A stretch of DNA of 64,000 bases from assembly GCF_001421015.2 (NCBI RefSeq), contig NZ_CP021170.1, positions 1 to 64,000 on the forward strand, read 5' to 3'. Position 1 is the stretch's first letter. Each line of letters begins with the position of its first letter. Positions 33,080 to 42,068 of the stretch are shown one piece after another. The notes under the pieces were generated by a model. The model was given only the letters and a program-made list of their open reading frames with translations, did no database searches and had not been told where the DNA came from. This DNA is from Paenibacillus bovis. Lineage in GTDB: Bacteria; Bacillota; Bacilli; Paenibacillales; Paenibacillaceae. The position numbers and the translations under genes were made by a program.

Positions 33080-33126
33080 TGAAGAAGTTAAAGCGCTTAA
33101 AGATAGAAACGAAAGGAATGTACCAC

Positions 33127-33600
33127 GTGAAAAACGCTTATGTTGTACGTCAGCTGGATCGCGGTGTGGCTACCGCGGTGCGGCAGTATCTGCAGCGCCT
33201 GTACCGGCACACTGCCTTTTATATTCAGCCTACGGTCGATCCGGGTGTGATCCGGATCGAGTGGGTAGACGGTCCGCTCGAAGATGATCTTCAATCCTGT
33301 ATTCAATTTTTCAAAGGATCGAAGTTTTTGCATAAAGGAAAGATTGGGTATGATCGCACCTATACATTGGATCATACGACGTATGAAACCAGTAATATCA
33401 TTCAGTTTGAATGTCGCCGCAGCTATTCACCTGAGCGCAAAAGACTGCTGCGAAAGTGTGTAGAGGAGTTTATCGGCCCGTGCACATCGGAACTGCAGTA
33501 CGTACATATGGAGCACGATTTATTCCATATCCACGTGTTGGATGCATGCGGGCTGCAGCGTAGCGATATTGAAACGGCCTGGTTTACGGAAAGACAATAA
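33127..33600 (+). CDS. LPD29-like domain protein, 157 aa
   Basis: GTG 33127 is preferred (AAAGGA, 9-nt spacing) because it makes the N-terminus match the relative at 4832; an ATG at 33079 overlapping the previous stop is the alternative. IEWVDGPLEDDLQSCIQFF and IGYDRTYTLDHTTYET align with the 4832 protein. Function unknown; the domain is linked to mobile elements. Confidence 0.65.
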   Translation: MKNAYVVRQLDRGVATAVRQYLQRLYRHTAFYIQPTVDPGVIRIEWVDGPLEDDLQSCIQFFKGSKFLHKGKIGYDRTYTLDHTTYETSNIIQFECRRSYSPERKRLLRKCVEEFIGPCTSELQYVHMEHDLFHIHVLDACGLQRSDIETAWFTERQ

Positions 33601-33721
33601 GGAAGGCGAGGAGCAGGGGCTGCTGCCGATCGGCAGCTTGATCGCTCTGCTCACTCGGCACTATCCATATATATTTCTTCAAACAACGAATTAATAAACG
33701 TTAAATCAAGGAGGAACCGAT

Positions 33722-35611
33722 TTGGCTCCATTTAAAGTAAACACGCAGAAAACGATCGCTCTTTTGTTCGGAGGAATTGGCGGTGCCACCCTGGGCTATA
33801 TGAGTTCTCGGGTCGAGTACGGCGGTCACATCCATTCCTTTAACGTTCTATGCTCGATCGACAGTGATCCTGTCGCATGCATGAATCATGATCTAATCAC
33901 CGGCGAACCGACCTCCGTATGCATGGATCTGTTTAAACGCTGGCAGTACACGGCCTGGCACGGCTGCGCTCCGCCGCCCGAATGGCAGGAAGTCACGCCT
34001 GCAGATCTATGGAAAGCTTTTCAGTATCAGGTCCCGGACTTCTTGTTCAGCTCACCGCCCTGTAAGGGGCTGAGCGGGCTGCTGCCCAACGAGAAAGCCA
34101 AGTCAGACAAATACCAGGCGCTCAACTATTTGACCGTTCACGGGCTGGAACTGGCGCTTCGGGCCTGCGATGAATACGGCGGCAAGGTACCCGGCGTGAT
34201 CCAGCTCGAGAATGTACCGCGGATTACCACAAGAGGCGCGTCGCTGCTGAAACAAATCAAAAAGCTGCTGATCAAGTACGGCTATGCCGTCAGTATCCGT
34301 CCGGATCACAACCTGGGCGAAATCGGCGGGCTGGGACAGAACCGGGTTCGCTTCCTGATCATGGCCCGGCACGAAACCCAGGTCCCGAACTTTATTGAGT
34401 ATCCGGAGAAAAAACCGCTGCGCTCGATCGGCGACGTTCTCAAAGACCTGCCGTATCCCGGGGATGTTGGCGCCGGTGGCCCGCTTCATCGACTGTCAAA
34501 GCTGCAGTTTAAAACCTGGATGCGCCTGGCCTTGATTCCGGCAGGCGGCGACTGGCGGGATCTGCAAACGGTGGATTACCAGAACCTGCGCGTGATGCAT
34601 GAGCCGCGACGAGGCGCCTTTGAAGTCGCCGCCTGGGAAAACACCAGCCGAACCGTCACCAGCTCGTCCGGACCCGGGCAAAGTAACGGGGTCACGTCGG
34701 TTGCCGACCCTCGCTCGCAGCACGAGGACCATCTACCGGTGTTCCGTGTGCAGCCGGCGGGCGGTGCCGGTGATCTGCAGAGCGCAGATATCGCGAATCC
34801 GAACCTGAGCGAGCGTTCCAGCCGACATGCAGCTACGTACCGGATTGTCCGGATGCATGAACCGGCTCCATGCGTGACTGGTACTCGCTTCGGAAGCGGG
34901 GCGCTGGCGATTGCAGACATGCGTGTAAACACCAAGCTGATGCCGGACAGTTACGGCGTACAAGACTGGGAAGAAACGGCCAAAACGGTCCGCTCCGCGA
35001 ACCGCACGATGCAAGCGGCAGCTGCCGTGGCAGATCCATGCATCAAAGATCGCCCTGGGCGCTATACCGACAAATTCCGGATGCAAGATGCCGGGCTGCC
35101 GGCAGCGACCGTCACCGGTGTGACTGACGTGCAAAGCGGCGCCCAGCTGATTGCAGATCCGGCACTGGGAAATTCCCCTCGCTCGGGTACCTTCGGCGTA
35201 CAGGACTGGCAGGAAACCGGCAAAACGGTCACCGGCAGCGCCGATGTGCATGCATCCGCAGCTGCGATCGCCGATCCCCGCCCGATCCCGCAGGATACGG
35301 ACCGCGGCGTGTACATGATCATTGCCGAAGACGGTACCTGGCATCGGCCGCTGACCACGTATGAGCTGGCCATGCTGCAGTGCTTCCCGGCGCATCTTCC
35401 GGACGGCAGACCGTTCCAACTGATCGGCTGCGCGGATGCCAAGGCGCGGGAGTATATCGGCAACGCCGTACCTAAAGATAGCGCCATGGAAATGGGGAAT
35501 GTGGTTTTACTTGCCCTGGCGCAGGCCGAGGCAGGAGATCACTTCTCCATGTCCTGGAATGAAGTATGGGTCGCGCCAGAAGAAAATCAACCGGAAGCGA
35601 TGGTACACTAA
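33722..35611 (+). CDS. DNA cytosine-C5 methyltransferase with five degenerate internal repeats
   Basis: TTG 33722 follows AAGGAGGA. Motif I FGGIGGATLGY (residue 15), catalytic SSPPCKGLSG (about 111), QLENVPRI (about 160), GQNRVRFLI (about 204), and the C-terminal GNAVP motif X. Between about 296 and 521, where the target recognition domain belongs, five units of 35-45 residues recur with the pattern (Y/F)GVQDW-ET-KTV-G...AIADP. This suggests several recognition modules or a repeat scaffold. No cognate endonuclease is adjacent. Confidence 0.88.
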   Translation: MAPFKVNTQKTIALLFGGIGGATLGYMSSRVEYGGHIHSFNVLCSIDSDPVACMNHDLITGEPTSVCMDLFKRWQYTAWHGCAPPPEWQEVTPADLWKAFQYQVPDFLFSSPPCKGLSGLLPNEKAKSDKYQALNYLTVHGLELALRACDEYGGKVPGVIQLENVPRITTRGASLLKQIKKLLIKYGYAVSIRPDHNLGEIGGLGQNRVRFLIMARHETQVPNFIEYPEKKPLRSIGDVLKDLPYPGDVGAGGPLHRLSKLQFKTWMRLALIPAGGDWRDLQTVDYQNLRVMHEPRRGAFEVAAWENTSRTVTSSSGPGQSNGVTSVADPRSQHEDHLPVFRVQPAGGAGDLQSADIANPNLSERSSRHAATYRIVRMHEPAPCVTGTRFGSGALAIADMRVNTKLMPDSYGVQDWEETAKTVRSANRTMQAAAAVADPCIKDRPGRYTDKFRMQDAGLPAATVTGVTDVQSGAQLIADPALGNSPRSGTFGVQDWQETGKTVTGSADVHASAAAIADPRPIPQDTDRGVYMIIAEDGTWHRPLTTYELAMLQCFPAHLPDGRPFQLIGCADAKAREYIGNAVPKDSAMEMGNVVLLALAQAEAGDHFSMSWNEVWVAPEENQPEAMVH

Positions 35612-35637
35612 CCGATTGGAATAAAGGAGAATTTGCG

Positions 35638-36372
35638 ATGACAAGTCAGCTGGAACGATTAAATGACATGGTGGTTACGCAATGCCGCGTTTGGGGTCCC
35701 CATATTGAATATATCTTGGTCTCCAATTGCGTGGCGAACGTCGATACGCTTTTCGCCTTGGGGCTTAGCGTCAACGAGATTAGCCGGATACAAGAGTATG
35801 CGAAAGCACTCTTCACTGAAAATGTGCTGGAAATAAGCGCTACCGCCTTCAAATACACCAACGCCAAGTGGTTTGATCCGAATCGGAACCAGTTCGTGGA
35901 GTACGGCTATGAAGAGCGCTTCCAGTCACATTACAATCCTTTTGCCGAACTGATCACCGAAGAAGAACGGAGGCAGCTGCCGGCAGACACGCAGCAGCTC
36001 CTCTCCCTGATGACCAGCTACTTTGCTTTAGTGGATTTTGTCACCGAAGAACGCGAACGCGTTGCAGAATCCAAAAAGCATGCCGCTGATCCGTATACCA
36101 ATGATCTGCTCCTCCTTCGGGAAAACACGAATGTCTTTGATCATAACATCCACCGATTATCGTATTTGATGCAGCCGATTCATACTTACCTGAACAGAGA
36201 CCGCAATGGAAAGCCTGTTCCGAAGGAAGACGAGCACATTATTCGGTGCCTGCTGGAAAGCTACCTGCAGATGAGTGAAGTCCTGCTGCAGCCCGGGCTG
36301 TATCATGCACCGGTCAAGCATCATCTGCAGCGGGAAAGCGAAGTCGCTGCGTTCTTAAAACAGTTGGACTGA
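35638..36372 (+). CDS. Hypothetical protein, 244 aa
   Basis: ATG 35638 follows AAAGGAGA. Acidic and helical, no cysteines in clusters, no membrane segment. It lies 26 bp after the methyltransferase, so it may belong with it. No family recognised. Confidence 0.7.
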   Translation: MTSQLERLNDMVVTQCRVWGPHIEYILVSNCVANVDTLFALGLSVNEISRIQEYAKALFTENVLEISATAFKYTNAKWFDPNRNQFVEYGYEERFQSHYNPFAELITEEERRQLPADTQQLLSLMTSYFALVDFVTEERERVAESKKHAADPYTNDLLLLRENTNVFDHNIHRLSYLMQPIHTYLNRDRNGKPVPKEDEHIIRCLLESYLQMSEVLLQPGLYHAPVKHHLQRESEVAAFLKQLD

Positions 36373-36435
36373 AAACAGGGCAGTAGGCTGTGTCGGGTGT
36401 TCAAACCAAATCAATCGATCAGGGAGGAATTATCA

Positions 36436-36939
36436 ATGAGTACTTTAATCAAAGGGGATCAGGTTGTCATGACGGGCTGCGGGGAGGCAGAAGAGCCAGA
36501 AAATCAGGGTGTCGTATGGACCTGTGAAGGGGATTCTTACCGCGGAGGAAGCCAGGAACGCGTCTTTTTGGAAGGCTACGGTCCTAGCTTTATGGTGAGC
36601 TGCCTGCGAAAAGCGACGCCGGAAGAAATCGAGAAGTATGCGGCCCGGCCGAAAGAATCGGCACCTGCTTCCCTGGTCTATCAAAGCGTCATCTGCGGTA
36701 TTCCTGGAGCTACATGGGAAACGCCGGAAGAAGCGCTGGCTGACATTGTGGAACATCTGGCTACGGCGGCGGATTTGCCGTTTAATCCGGAGGATATCCA
36801 TAAGATTATTCAGCTCCACATGGCTGCCCTGATTCTCCCACCATTTAAAACAGCGGATTACCCGGTTACTCTGAATCTGTTCAGCACAGCTTACCAACTG
36901 ATTATTTTACAAAGCTGCGCTGCCCAAACCGGTAAATGA
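36436..36939 (+). CDS. Hypothetical protein, 167 aa
   Basis: ATG 36436 follows GGGAGGAA. The first 65 residues are beta-rich (GDQVVMTGCGEAEEPENQGVVW), resembling a small SH3-like barrel; the rest is helical. Function unknown. Confidence 0.7.
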   Translation: MSTLIKGDQVVMTGCGEAEEPENQGVVWTCEGDSYRGGSQERVFLEGYGPSFMVSCLRKATPEEIEKYAARPKESAPASLVYQSVICGIPGATWETPEEALADIVEHLATAADLPFNPEDIHKIIQLHMAALILPPFKTADYPVTLNLFSTAYQLIILQSCAAQTGK

Positions 36940-36964
36940 ATACGTAAAGAAAAGGAACGAACCT

Positions 36965-37240
36965 ATGCTACCCGATCATTTGAAAAACCCTGCTGGTATT
37001 ATCCAGTACTACAACCGGAAGGAGAACGCTTTTATGAAAATGTCTATCTTTGTCTCCAAAGCGCACTGCCCGTCATGCAATCATTCGGTCTTCGAACTGC
37101 AGCAGGCGCTGCTGGAGACCTGCCCCTATTGCGGTCAGCAGCTGAGCGAGAACGATCATCAGCAGCAAACCCATCCCACTTACCAATTGACGATGGATCC
37201 GCAACACGGCACGTTGCTGCTGGCCAAACAAGAAGCATAA
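36965..37240 (+). CDS. Zinc-ribbon protein, 91 or 68 aa
   Basis: Two starts are possible: ATG 36965 (AAAGGA) or ATG 37034 (GGAAGGAG, stronger). The core is HCPSCNHSVFELQQALLETCPYCGQ, a typical two-knuckle zinc ribbon, followed by a Gln/His-rich stretch. Function unknown. Confidence 0.65.
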   Translation: MLPDHLKNPAGIIQYYNRKENAFMKMSIFVSKAHCPSCNHSVFELQQALLETCPYCGQQLSENDHQQQTHPTYQLTMDPQHGTLLLAKQEA

Positions 37241-37324
37241 GCAAAGCACCAGCAGCGATGCTCCAGATTTAAATCAATGCATTTCAGATAACAACAAGTA
37301 AACGATTATAAAGGAGGAAGGCAT

Positions 37325-38059
37325 ATGGCCCTGCAGCAACCGCTTCAGCAAGATGGATACCGGGCTGCCTGGCTGCAGCAGTTTCGCGCAGTCAGCTACC
37401 GGCACGGGGAATGGAAAGTGTTTCAGGATTTTGTCCGGGTCAGCTCCTGCGTGATATCCAACACCCTGGATCACCACGCCTATCCGATCCGGGAACAAGA
37501 ATACCTGGCGCTGATCCAGCAGTACAGTCCGGCAGAGCAAGAAAAAATAGCTAAACTGCATGCCCTGCTGTATATGGCTTACCAGGAGCAGCCTGGCCAG
37601 GATTTCCTTGGCAGCATGTATGAGGAGCTGAGGCTGACGAGCGACCGGCTGAGTCAGTATTTTACGCCTTATCCAGCGGCATCGGTGATGGCGGCAGGCG
37701 TGCTGCAGGCATATGCTGCTTTGCCTGAAGGTGAGGAAATCCATCATACGGACCCGGCCTGCGGATCAGGCGTGATGCTGATCGCTTTATTCAATCACTG
37801 CCAGGAGCAGCGTATCCCGGCGAGCCAGCTACTGCTGCAGGGACAGGATTTGGATCCGGTGGTCGCCCGGATGTGTTATATACAGCTTTCCATGCTGCGC
37901 TGCGCCGCTGTGATCAGTATTGGAGACAGCCAAACCGGCGCCTGCGGGCTGCACAGTGCCGGCGAAAAGTGGTTGACGCCAGAATACCTGGGCTCGGCCT
38001 GGCTGGCTCGGCGGCAGCAGCGTGGCTGGCTGACCATAGAAAGGAGAATACAGGCATGA
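37325..38059 (+). CDS. N6-adenine methyltransferase-like protein without catalytic motif
   Basis: ATG 37325 follows AAAGGAGGA. YFTPYPAASVMA (about residue 112) and HTDPACGSGVMLIALF (about 141) are the HsdM-like target and SAM motifs, and GQDLDPVVARMCYIQLSM follows. However the protein ends soon after, with no (D/N)PP(Y/F) motif IV. It could bind SAM or DNA without methylating. Similar short versions are known on plasmids. It overlaps the next gene by 4 bp. Confidence 0.75.
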   Translation: MALQQPLQQDGYRAAWLQQFRAVSYRHGEWKVFQDFVRVSSCVISNTLDHHAYPIREQEYLALIQQYSPAEQEKIAKLHALLYMAYQEQPGQDFLGSMYEELRLTSDRLSQYFTPYPAASVMAAGVLQAYAALPEGEEIHHTDPACGSGVMLIALFNHCQEQRIPASQLLLQGQDLDPVVARMCYIQLSMLRCAAVISIGDSQTGACGLHSAGEKWLTPEYLGSAWLARRQQRGWLTIERRIQA

Positions 38060-38481
38060 AATACGACTTCAGATCGTTTAATCGATTAACCGGGGAGACG
38101 CTATACACCGAGCAGCTGATGCAGATCGGAGCGCTGTATCCGCTGCTGCAGGGGCAGGCGCTTGAAGACTTCTCACCGCTGGACTTTTGCATCGCTGAAG
38201 CAAGAGCGACGCGTCCGAATATCTATGCGCGGGATATCCTCACCACGGAGCAGTACCCTACCCGCGAGAACGACAAGTATTACTACGTGATCTTGCCGGG
38301 GGACGCCGGTTACGAGGCGGTGTTGGTCCGCAAGGAGGGCATGGGCGGCGGTGAGGCGGGCACTGTTCACCCATTGTCTGCAGTCCTGAAAGAATCCGGT
38401 CGCGTAACCGTGGTGGGCAACCTGGAGCAGGACGTAGATTTAATCCTGGAGCAAGACCTTGAAATATGCGAAGGCGAGTAA
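38056..38481 (+). CDS. Hypothetical protein, 141 aa
   Basis: Starts in an ATGA overlap behind AAAGGAGAA. YDFRSFNRLTGETLYTEQLMQIG opens the protein; a Gly-rich loop (EGMGGGEAG) lies in the middle. No family recognised. It is translationally coupled to the methyltransferase-like gene. Confidence 0.7.
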   Translation: MKYDFRSFNRLTGETLYTEQLMQIGALYPLLQGQALEDFSPLDFCIAEARATRPNIYARDILTTEQYPTRENDKYYYVILPGDAGYEAVLVRKEGMGGGEAGTVHPLSAVLKESGRVTVVGNLEQDVDLILEQDLEICEGE

Positions 38482-38517
38482 CCGGCGAAGTGACGTCAAA
38501 TGAGAGGAGTTTTTAAT

Positions 38518-39129
38518 ATGGAACGATTGCAACCAGGGGATAGCATTATGCACGGCATGGATCAGCTGGAACTGACAGCGATCCAGCCGAACCAGAACCG
38601 CTACCAAGCAAAAGGAATAAGCGGCTGGCTCTACGGAGCCGATCGGTTAGTAAAACGCGAGTCGGAAGAGTATATCGGAGCGCTGGAGTCTGAAAACGGC
38701 GTCCTCCGAGAACTTCTTGCCGCGCGAAATGACCGGCACCGGGCGGTCCGCGGAGAGACTGTAACGATTACAGCAGGGGTGCCTAAAGTGCCAGCTGCAG
38801 TAACCGGTACCGAGTGGGTAGTGACCCTTTCCCATTACAACTACATTCTGGCTACTCATCCGGATCACGGCATGAAAGCTTTTGATCATGACAGTTACGA
38901 GATCCGGGCGGCGATCGATGCTGCGCTACCCTGGGTACCGTATGATCCAGCAGATCCGCCAGCCTTTGATCTGGACTACTTGGTCACTGACGGATATAAC
39001 AACTATGAGCTCGCTCGGATGAGCTTCTATCAAGAAGGACCGATCTGGTCGCTTCCGGACGACACGGCTATTTTTGCTTCAAAAGACGTACTGTACTATT
39101 TGCCGCTGTCTCAGCCAGTAGGAAAATAA
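38518..39129 (+). CDS. Hypothetical protein, 203 aa
   Basis: ATG 38518 follows GAGAGGAG. The first 30 residues are beta-rich, residues 45-70 form a charged helix (EEYIGALESENGVLREL), and the remainder is aromatic-rich. No family recognised. Confidence 0.7.
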   Translation: MERLQPGDSIMHGMDQLELTAIQPNQNRYQAKGISGWLYGADRLVKRESEEYIGALESENGVLRELLAARNDRHRAVRGETVTITAGVPKVPAAVTGTEWVVTLSHYNYILATHPDHGMKAFDHDSYEIRAAIDAALPWVPYDPADPPAFDLDYLVTDGYNNYELARMSFYQEGPIWSLPDDTAIFASKDVLYYLPLSQPVGK

Positions 39130-39164
39130 AAGCCAAAATTCATAGGCCGAAGGAGAACAAATCA

Positions 39165-39371
39165 ATGGGAAAAATGAAAACCTATTACTTCATGTCCGGC
39201 GGAAAACGGACAAACAGTACCGTAAAGACATCGGATATCCAAGAATTTATCGAGGATGCCTACGGAGACATTTTAGATAAAGTCCACGTGGATGAGAAAA
39301 AAAGAGAAATAACGATCAACCTTGATTTGCTGGAATCGATCCAGCATTTGCTCGGCAGAGATTGCAAATAA
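39165..39371 (+). CDS. Hypothetical protein, 68 aa
   Basis: ATG 39165 follows GAAGGAG. Short mixed alpha/beta protein with FIEDAYGDILDKVHVDEKK. No family recognised. The 39372-39585 gap holds nothing I can support. Confidence 0.6.
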   Translation: MGKMKTYYFMSGGKRTNSTVKTSDIQEFIEDAYGDILDKVHVDEKKREITINLDLLESIQHLLGRDCK

Positions 39372-39585
39372 AAATTTGGTTCCCAGATGTGTATAGCGAC
39401 AGCCATAAAAATAATATCTTTCCAGATAGAATGCAGACATGCCTGGGAATTTAACGGAACCAGTCCAACAGAAATACAATAAACTTCCCGGATGGAAGTA
39501 GCCTTGTCTATTTTCCGCCTAAAGAGAGCTCAGTAGGCAAGCACGAGTGAGCCATTTTAAATTCAAAAATAGAGGAGCGATAACT

Positions 39586-39906
39586 ATGGAAAAGACACAG
39601 GAAAATGTAGAGCGCGTATTGGTTCAAGGATCGGCTACTTTCAGTATTAGCTGCAATGAATTAAAAGCCCTTGTTACGCCGGAACAAGCCAAAGACGAAG
39701 CTTTCATGGAGGGTTGGTTCATCAATCAAGCTTATAAAATGCTGATAAACGGTGGTTCGCATGACAGTGAAGCTACCTATGAAAATGATGTGCCCGTACT
39801 TCTTTATGAGGAAACGGCGCAAAGTTTTACAGGTAAGATCGTTACCGATGCTCAGTGGAAAGCCATTCGGGAAGAATCACAGGAAAATAAAAGCAAATCC
39901 GAATAG
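39586..39906 (+). CDS. Hypothetical protein, 106 aa
   Basis: ATG 39586 follows GAGGAGCG; the frame is open from 39547. Acidic, with LVQGSATFSISCNELKALV and a helical C-terminus. No family recognised. Confidence 0.65.
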   Translation: MEKTQENVERVLVQGSATFSISCNELKALVTPEQAKDEAFMEGWFINQAYKMLINGGSHDSEATYENDVPVLLYEETAQSFTGKIVTDAQWKAIREESQENKSKSE

Positions 39907-39967
39907 GGACAAGCAGAACAAGGGGAGGCTTATTTCGCCTCCTAGTTCTCTTCATATAGGAGGCACT

Positions 39968-41419
39968 ATGAAAAGAAAGACGTTACTGGATGTACTGATT
40001 CGGCAACTGTCCAAACCACAAGATCCGGAAAATTCGATAACGATCGATCAAAAAGAATATCAAGAGTTGAAAGATCAAGCCAAGCGCTATGAACAGCAGC
40101 GTAAACAAGCGGACACGATCCGTAAGCGTGGAGAGAGGCTGGAGAATGACCTACAGCAAGTCAAAGAGCAAAACAAAGACATACGGGAGCAAATCCGGAA
40201 AGAACGGGATGCAAGGGAAACTCAGGCGTCTGAACAGCAAGAATCATTGCAGCAGATCACAAGCTTACAGCAGCAGCTGAAGCAGGAGCGGCAGCTGGGT
40301 GAACAACTACAACGCAAGCTGGAAGAGCAGCAGCAGCTATTAAAAGTGCAGCAGCAAAAAGAGGACGTTCTGCAGCAACAGCATCGCGATACCAAAGCAG
40401 AGCTGCGCGTAGTCAAACAACTGCTGATGGATGCATTGCGGTCTTCTTCGGAAGCATCCAATATAGAATCCCGGCTGGAACACATCCTGCAGGAAACGCG
40501 GAATGCACTTCTTCAAAATGACCATGGGCAAACCCCAAAAGGGACTCATTCATTGTCTACGTCTGAATCTACCCAGGATGTTCTCGAGAAAAAATCGGTT
40601 TCAGTTCCAGTCACTCACTGGGAAAATGCAGTATTTGGTCGTATGGCTCATGGGGGTGTACTTCAAACCGAGGCCGGTGCGTTTTACCGAATTACGGAGC
40701 TCATGGTACAGCAGTATGATTTGGAACATGAGGCGCAGGTACGTATTCAGCTGGATGCCAACCGTATTGTGGATATCAAACTGCTGTTCCAGGGGGACGA
40801 TACATTATCGCCGATCCTGCAACTTACCGGTACGATTCAGCTCGGAGAATCTTACCAGTGGTACTGTTTATCGACCGAAGATCCGCAGCAGCGCTATCCG
40901 ATCCATTATAAAGATATCGAAGTGCTTACTCTTACAGAAGGCATCCCCTGTTTTTTCAATATCGATACGTCAGAATCGGAATTTTCTCGGTATGCCCGGA
41001 TCTCTCGTCTGTTTACGGAGCTTCCAGAAGAAAATCGTCCTACAAAAAATAAAAAAAAACCAGTAGCTAACCTGGCTAAGCGAAAAAATAAGCCCTCTCC
41101 CTTCCTTGAAGGCTACACGGTTGCCGTGGTCGGCGGGATGAAGAAGTGGGTTGAACAGACGGTAACAGATACGGGGGCTGAATTCATTCATGATGATGAA
41201 AAACAGATCAAGCGGATCACGGCAGCCCTCACCAAAGTAGACGCTGTTTTCCTACTACTGACTGCAACGTCGCATGAAAGTACCTGGCAAGCTATTGAAA
41301 TTGTGAAAGAAGCCGGTATTCCTCATTTCCGCATTGAAGGATCAAAATCGAATCTGCGGCAGCTGCTGATAGACAACCAGGAACGTATACGCCAGGCGCG
41401 AGAGGATCGGAATTTATGA
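39968..41419 (+). CDS. Coiled-coil protein with C-terminal DUF2325 domain
   Basis: ATG 39968 follows AGGAGG. Residues about 25-170 are a long Gln/Glu/Lys-rich coiled coil. The middle (220-350) is a beta-rich domain. The last 110 residues match DUF2325: YTVAVVGGMKKWVEQTV, TGAEFIHDD, KVDAVFLLLTATSHESTW, and AGIPHFRIEGS. Its role is unknown; DUF2325 proteins have a Rossmann-like look. It overlaps the following zinc-finger gene. Confidence 0.8.
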   Translation: MKRKTLLDVLIRQLSKPQDPENSITIDQKEYQELKDQAKRYEQQRKQADTIRKRGERLENDLQQVKEQNKDIREQIRKERDARETQASEQQESLQQITSLQQQLKQERQLGEQLQRKLEEQQQLLKVQQQKEDVLQQQHRDTKAELRVVKQLLMDALRSSSEASNIESRLEHILQETRNALLQNDHGQTPKGTHSLSTSESTQDVLEKKSVSVPVTHWENAVFGRMAHGGVLQTEAGAFYRITELMVQQYDLEHEAQVRIQLDANRIVDIKLLFQGDDTLSPILQLTGTIQLGESYQWYCLSTEDPQQRYPIHYKDIEVLTLTEGIPCFFNIDTSESEFSRYARISRLFTELPEENRPTKNKKKPVANLAKRKNKPSPFLEGYTVAVVGGMKKWVEQTVTDTGAEFIHDDEKQIKRITAALTKVDAVFLLLTATSHESTWQAIEIVKEAGIPHFRIEGSKSNLRQLLIDNQERIRQAREDRNL

Positions 41420-41697
41420 ATCGGCGTGAAGTTGTCCAGGAGATCAGCGCCCGGCTCGATGGTATCTGCAGATCGTGCACCATCCGGCAGCAATTACAGG
41501 ACTCCCTGCAGCCCGGCGGCCAAAAGGATAGCACGATTGACCGCTATTGCATCAAACAGTGTGCAGTCGGTAAAGAGCTCCAGCAGCTGGGGAAAAAGCT
41601 GGGAGCTAAAGATCCATTGATGCCAGATGAACAGCTCTGGTATCGCTCACCCAAGCGGCGAGCAGCTTTCTATCAAACATGTGGAGGTTCACGATGA
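41416..41697 (+). CDS. zf-C2HCIx2C-type zinc-finger protein, 93 aa
   Basis: Starts in an ATGA overlap. MNRREVVQEI...ICRSCTIRQQL...YCIKQCAVGKELQQLGKKL matches the small Bacillus zinc-finger family (C-x2-C ... C-x3-C-x2-G). Members are about 60-90 aa and of unknown role. Its own stop overlaps the next start. Confidence 0.75.
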   Translation: MNRREVVQEISARLDGICRSCTIRQQLQDSLQPGGQKDSTIDRYCIKQCAVGKELQQLGKKLGAKDPLMPDEQLWYRSPKRRAAFYQTCGGSR

Positions 41698-42044
41698 ACA
41701 TATACTTACCAGAACTCAACACAACGCACCTGGTACAGATTGTACTGCAGGATGCTGATTACCGTAATGAATACCGTATTGCAATAGATGGAAATTGTAA
41801 AGGCGCCGAGATCCTAACCGGTGCGATAGACGTGATCACGGATGGAACAATGACAAAGACCGACTGGCTTATGTCAGAGTCTTATATAGCGGACGAACAC
41901 GGCTATGTTACACATTTTGTTTTATACAATGGTGCCGGAGAGCAGCTGCTGTACGATGCTAGCGATCCGGATCTGCCGCGTATCATTGTTGCTGCAGTGA
42001 TTGTACAAGCTGCGCCAGAAGGGTCTTTACGTCCAAACGCATAA
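41694..42044 (+). CDS. Hypothetical protein, 116 aa
   Basis: ATG 41694 overlaps the previous stop and follows GTGGAGG. Beta-rich, with EYRIAIDGNCKGAEILTG and HFVLYNGAGEQLLYDAS. No family recognised. Confidence 0.65.
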   Translation: MNIYLPELNTTHLVQIVLQDADYRNEYRIAIDGNCKGAEILTGAIDVITDGTMTKTDWLMSESYIADEHGYVTHFVLYNGAGEQLLYDASDPDLPRIIVAAVIVQAAPEGSLRPNA

Positions 42045-42068
42045 TTCCAATTTTTACTGGAGGAATCA

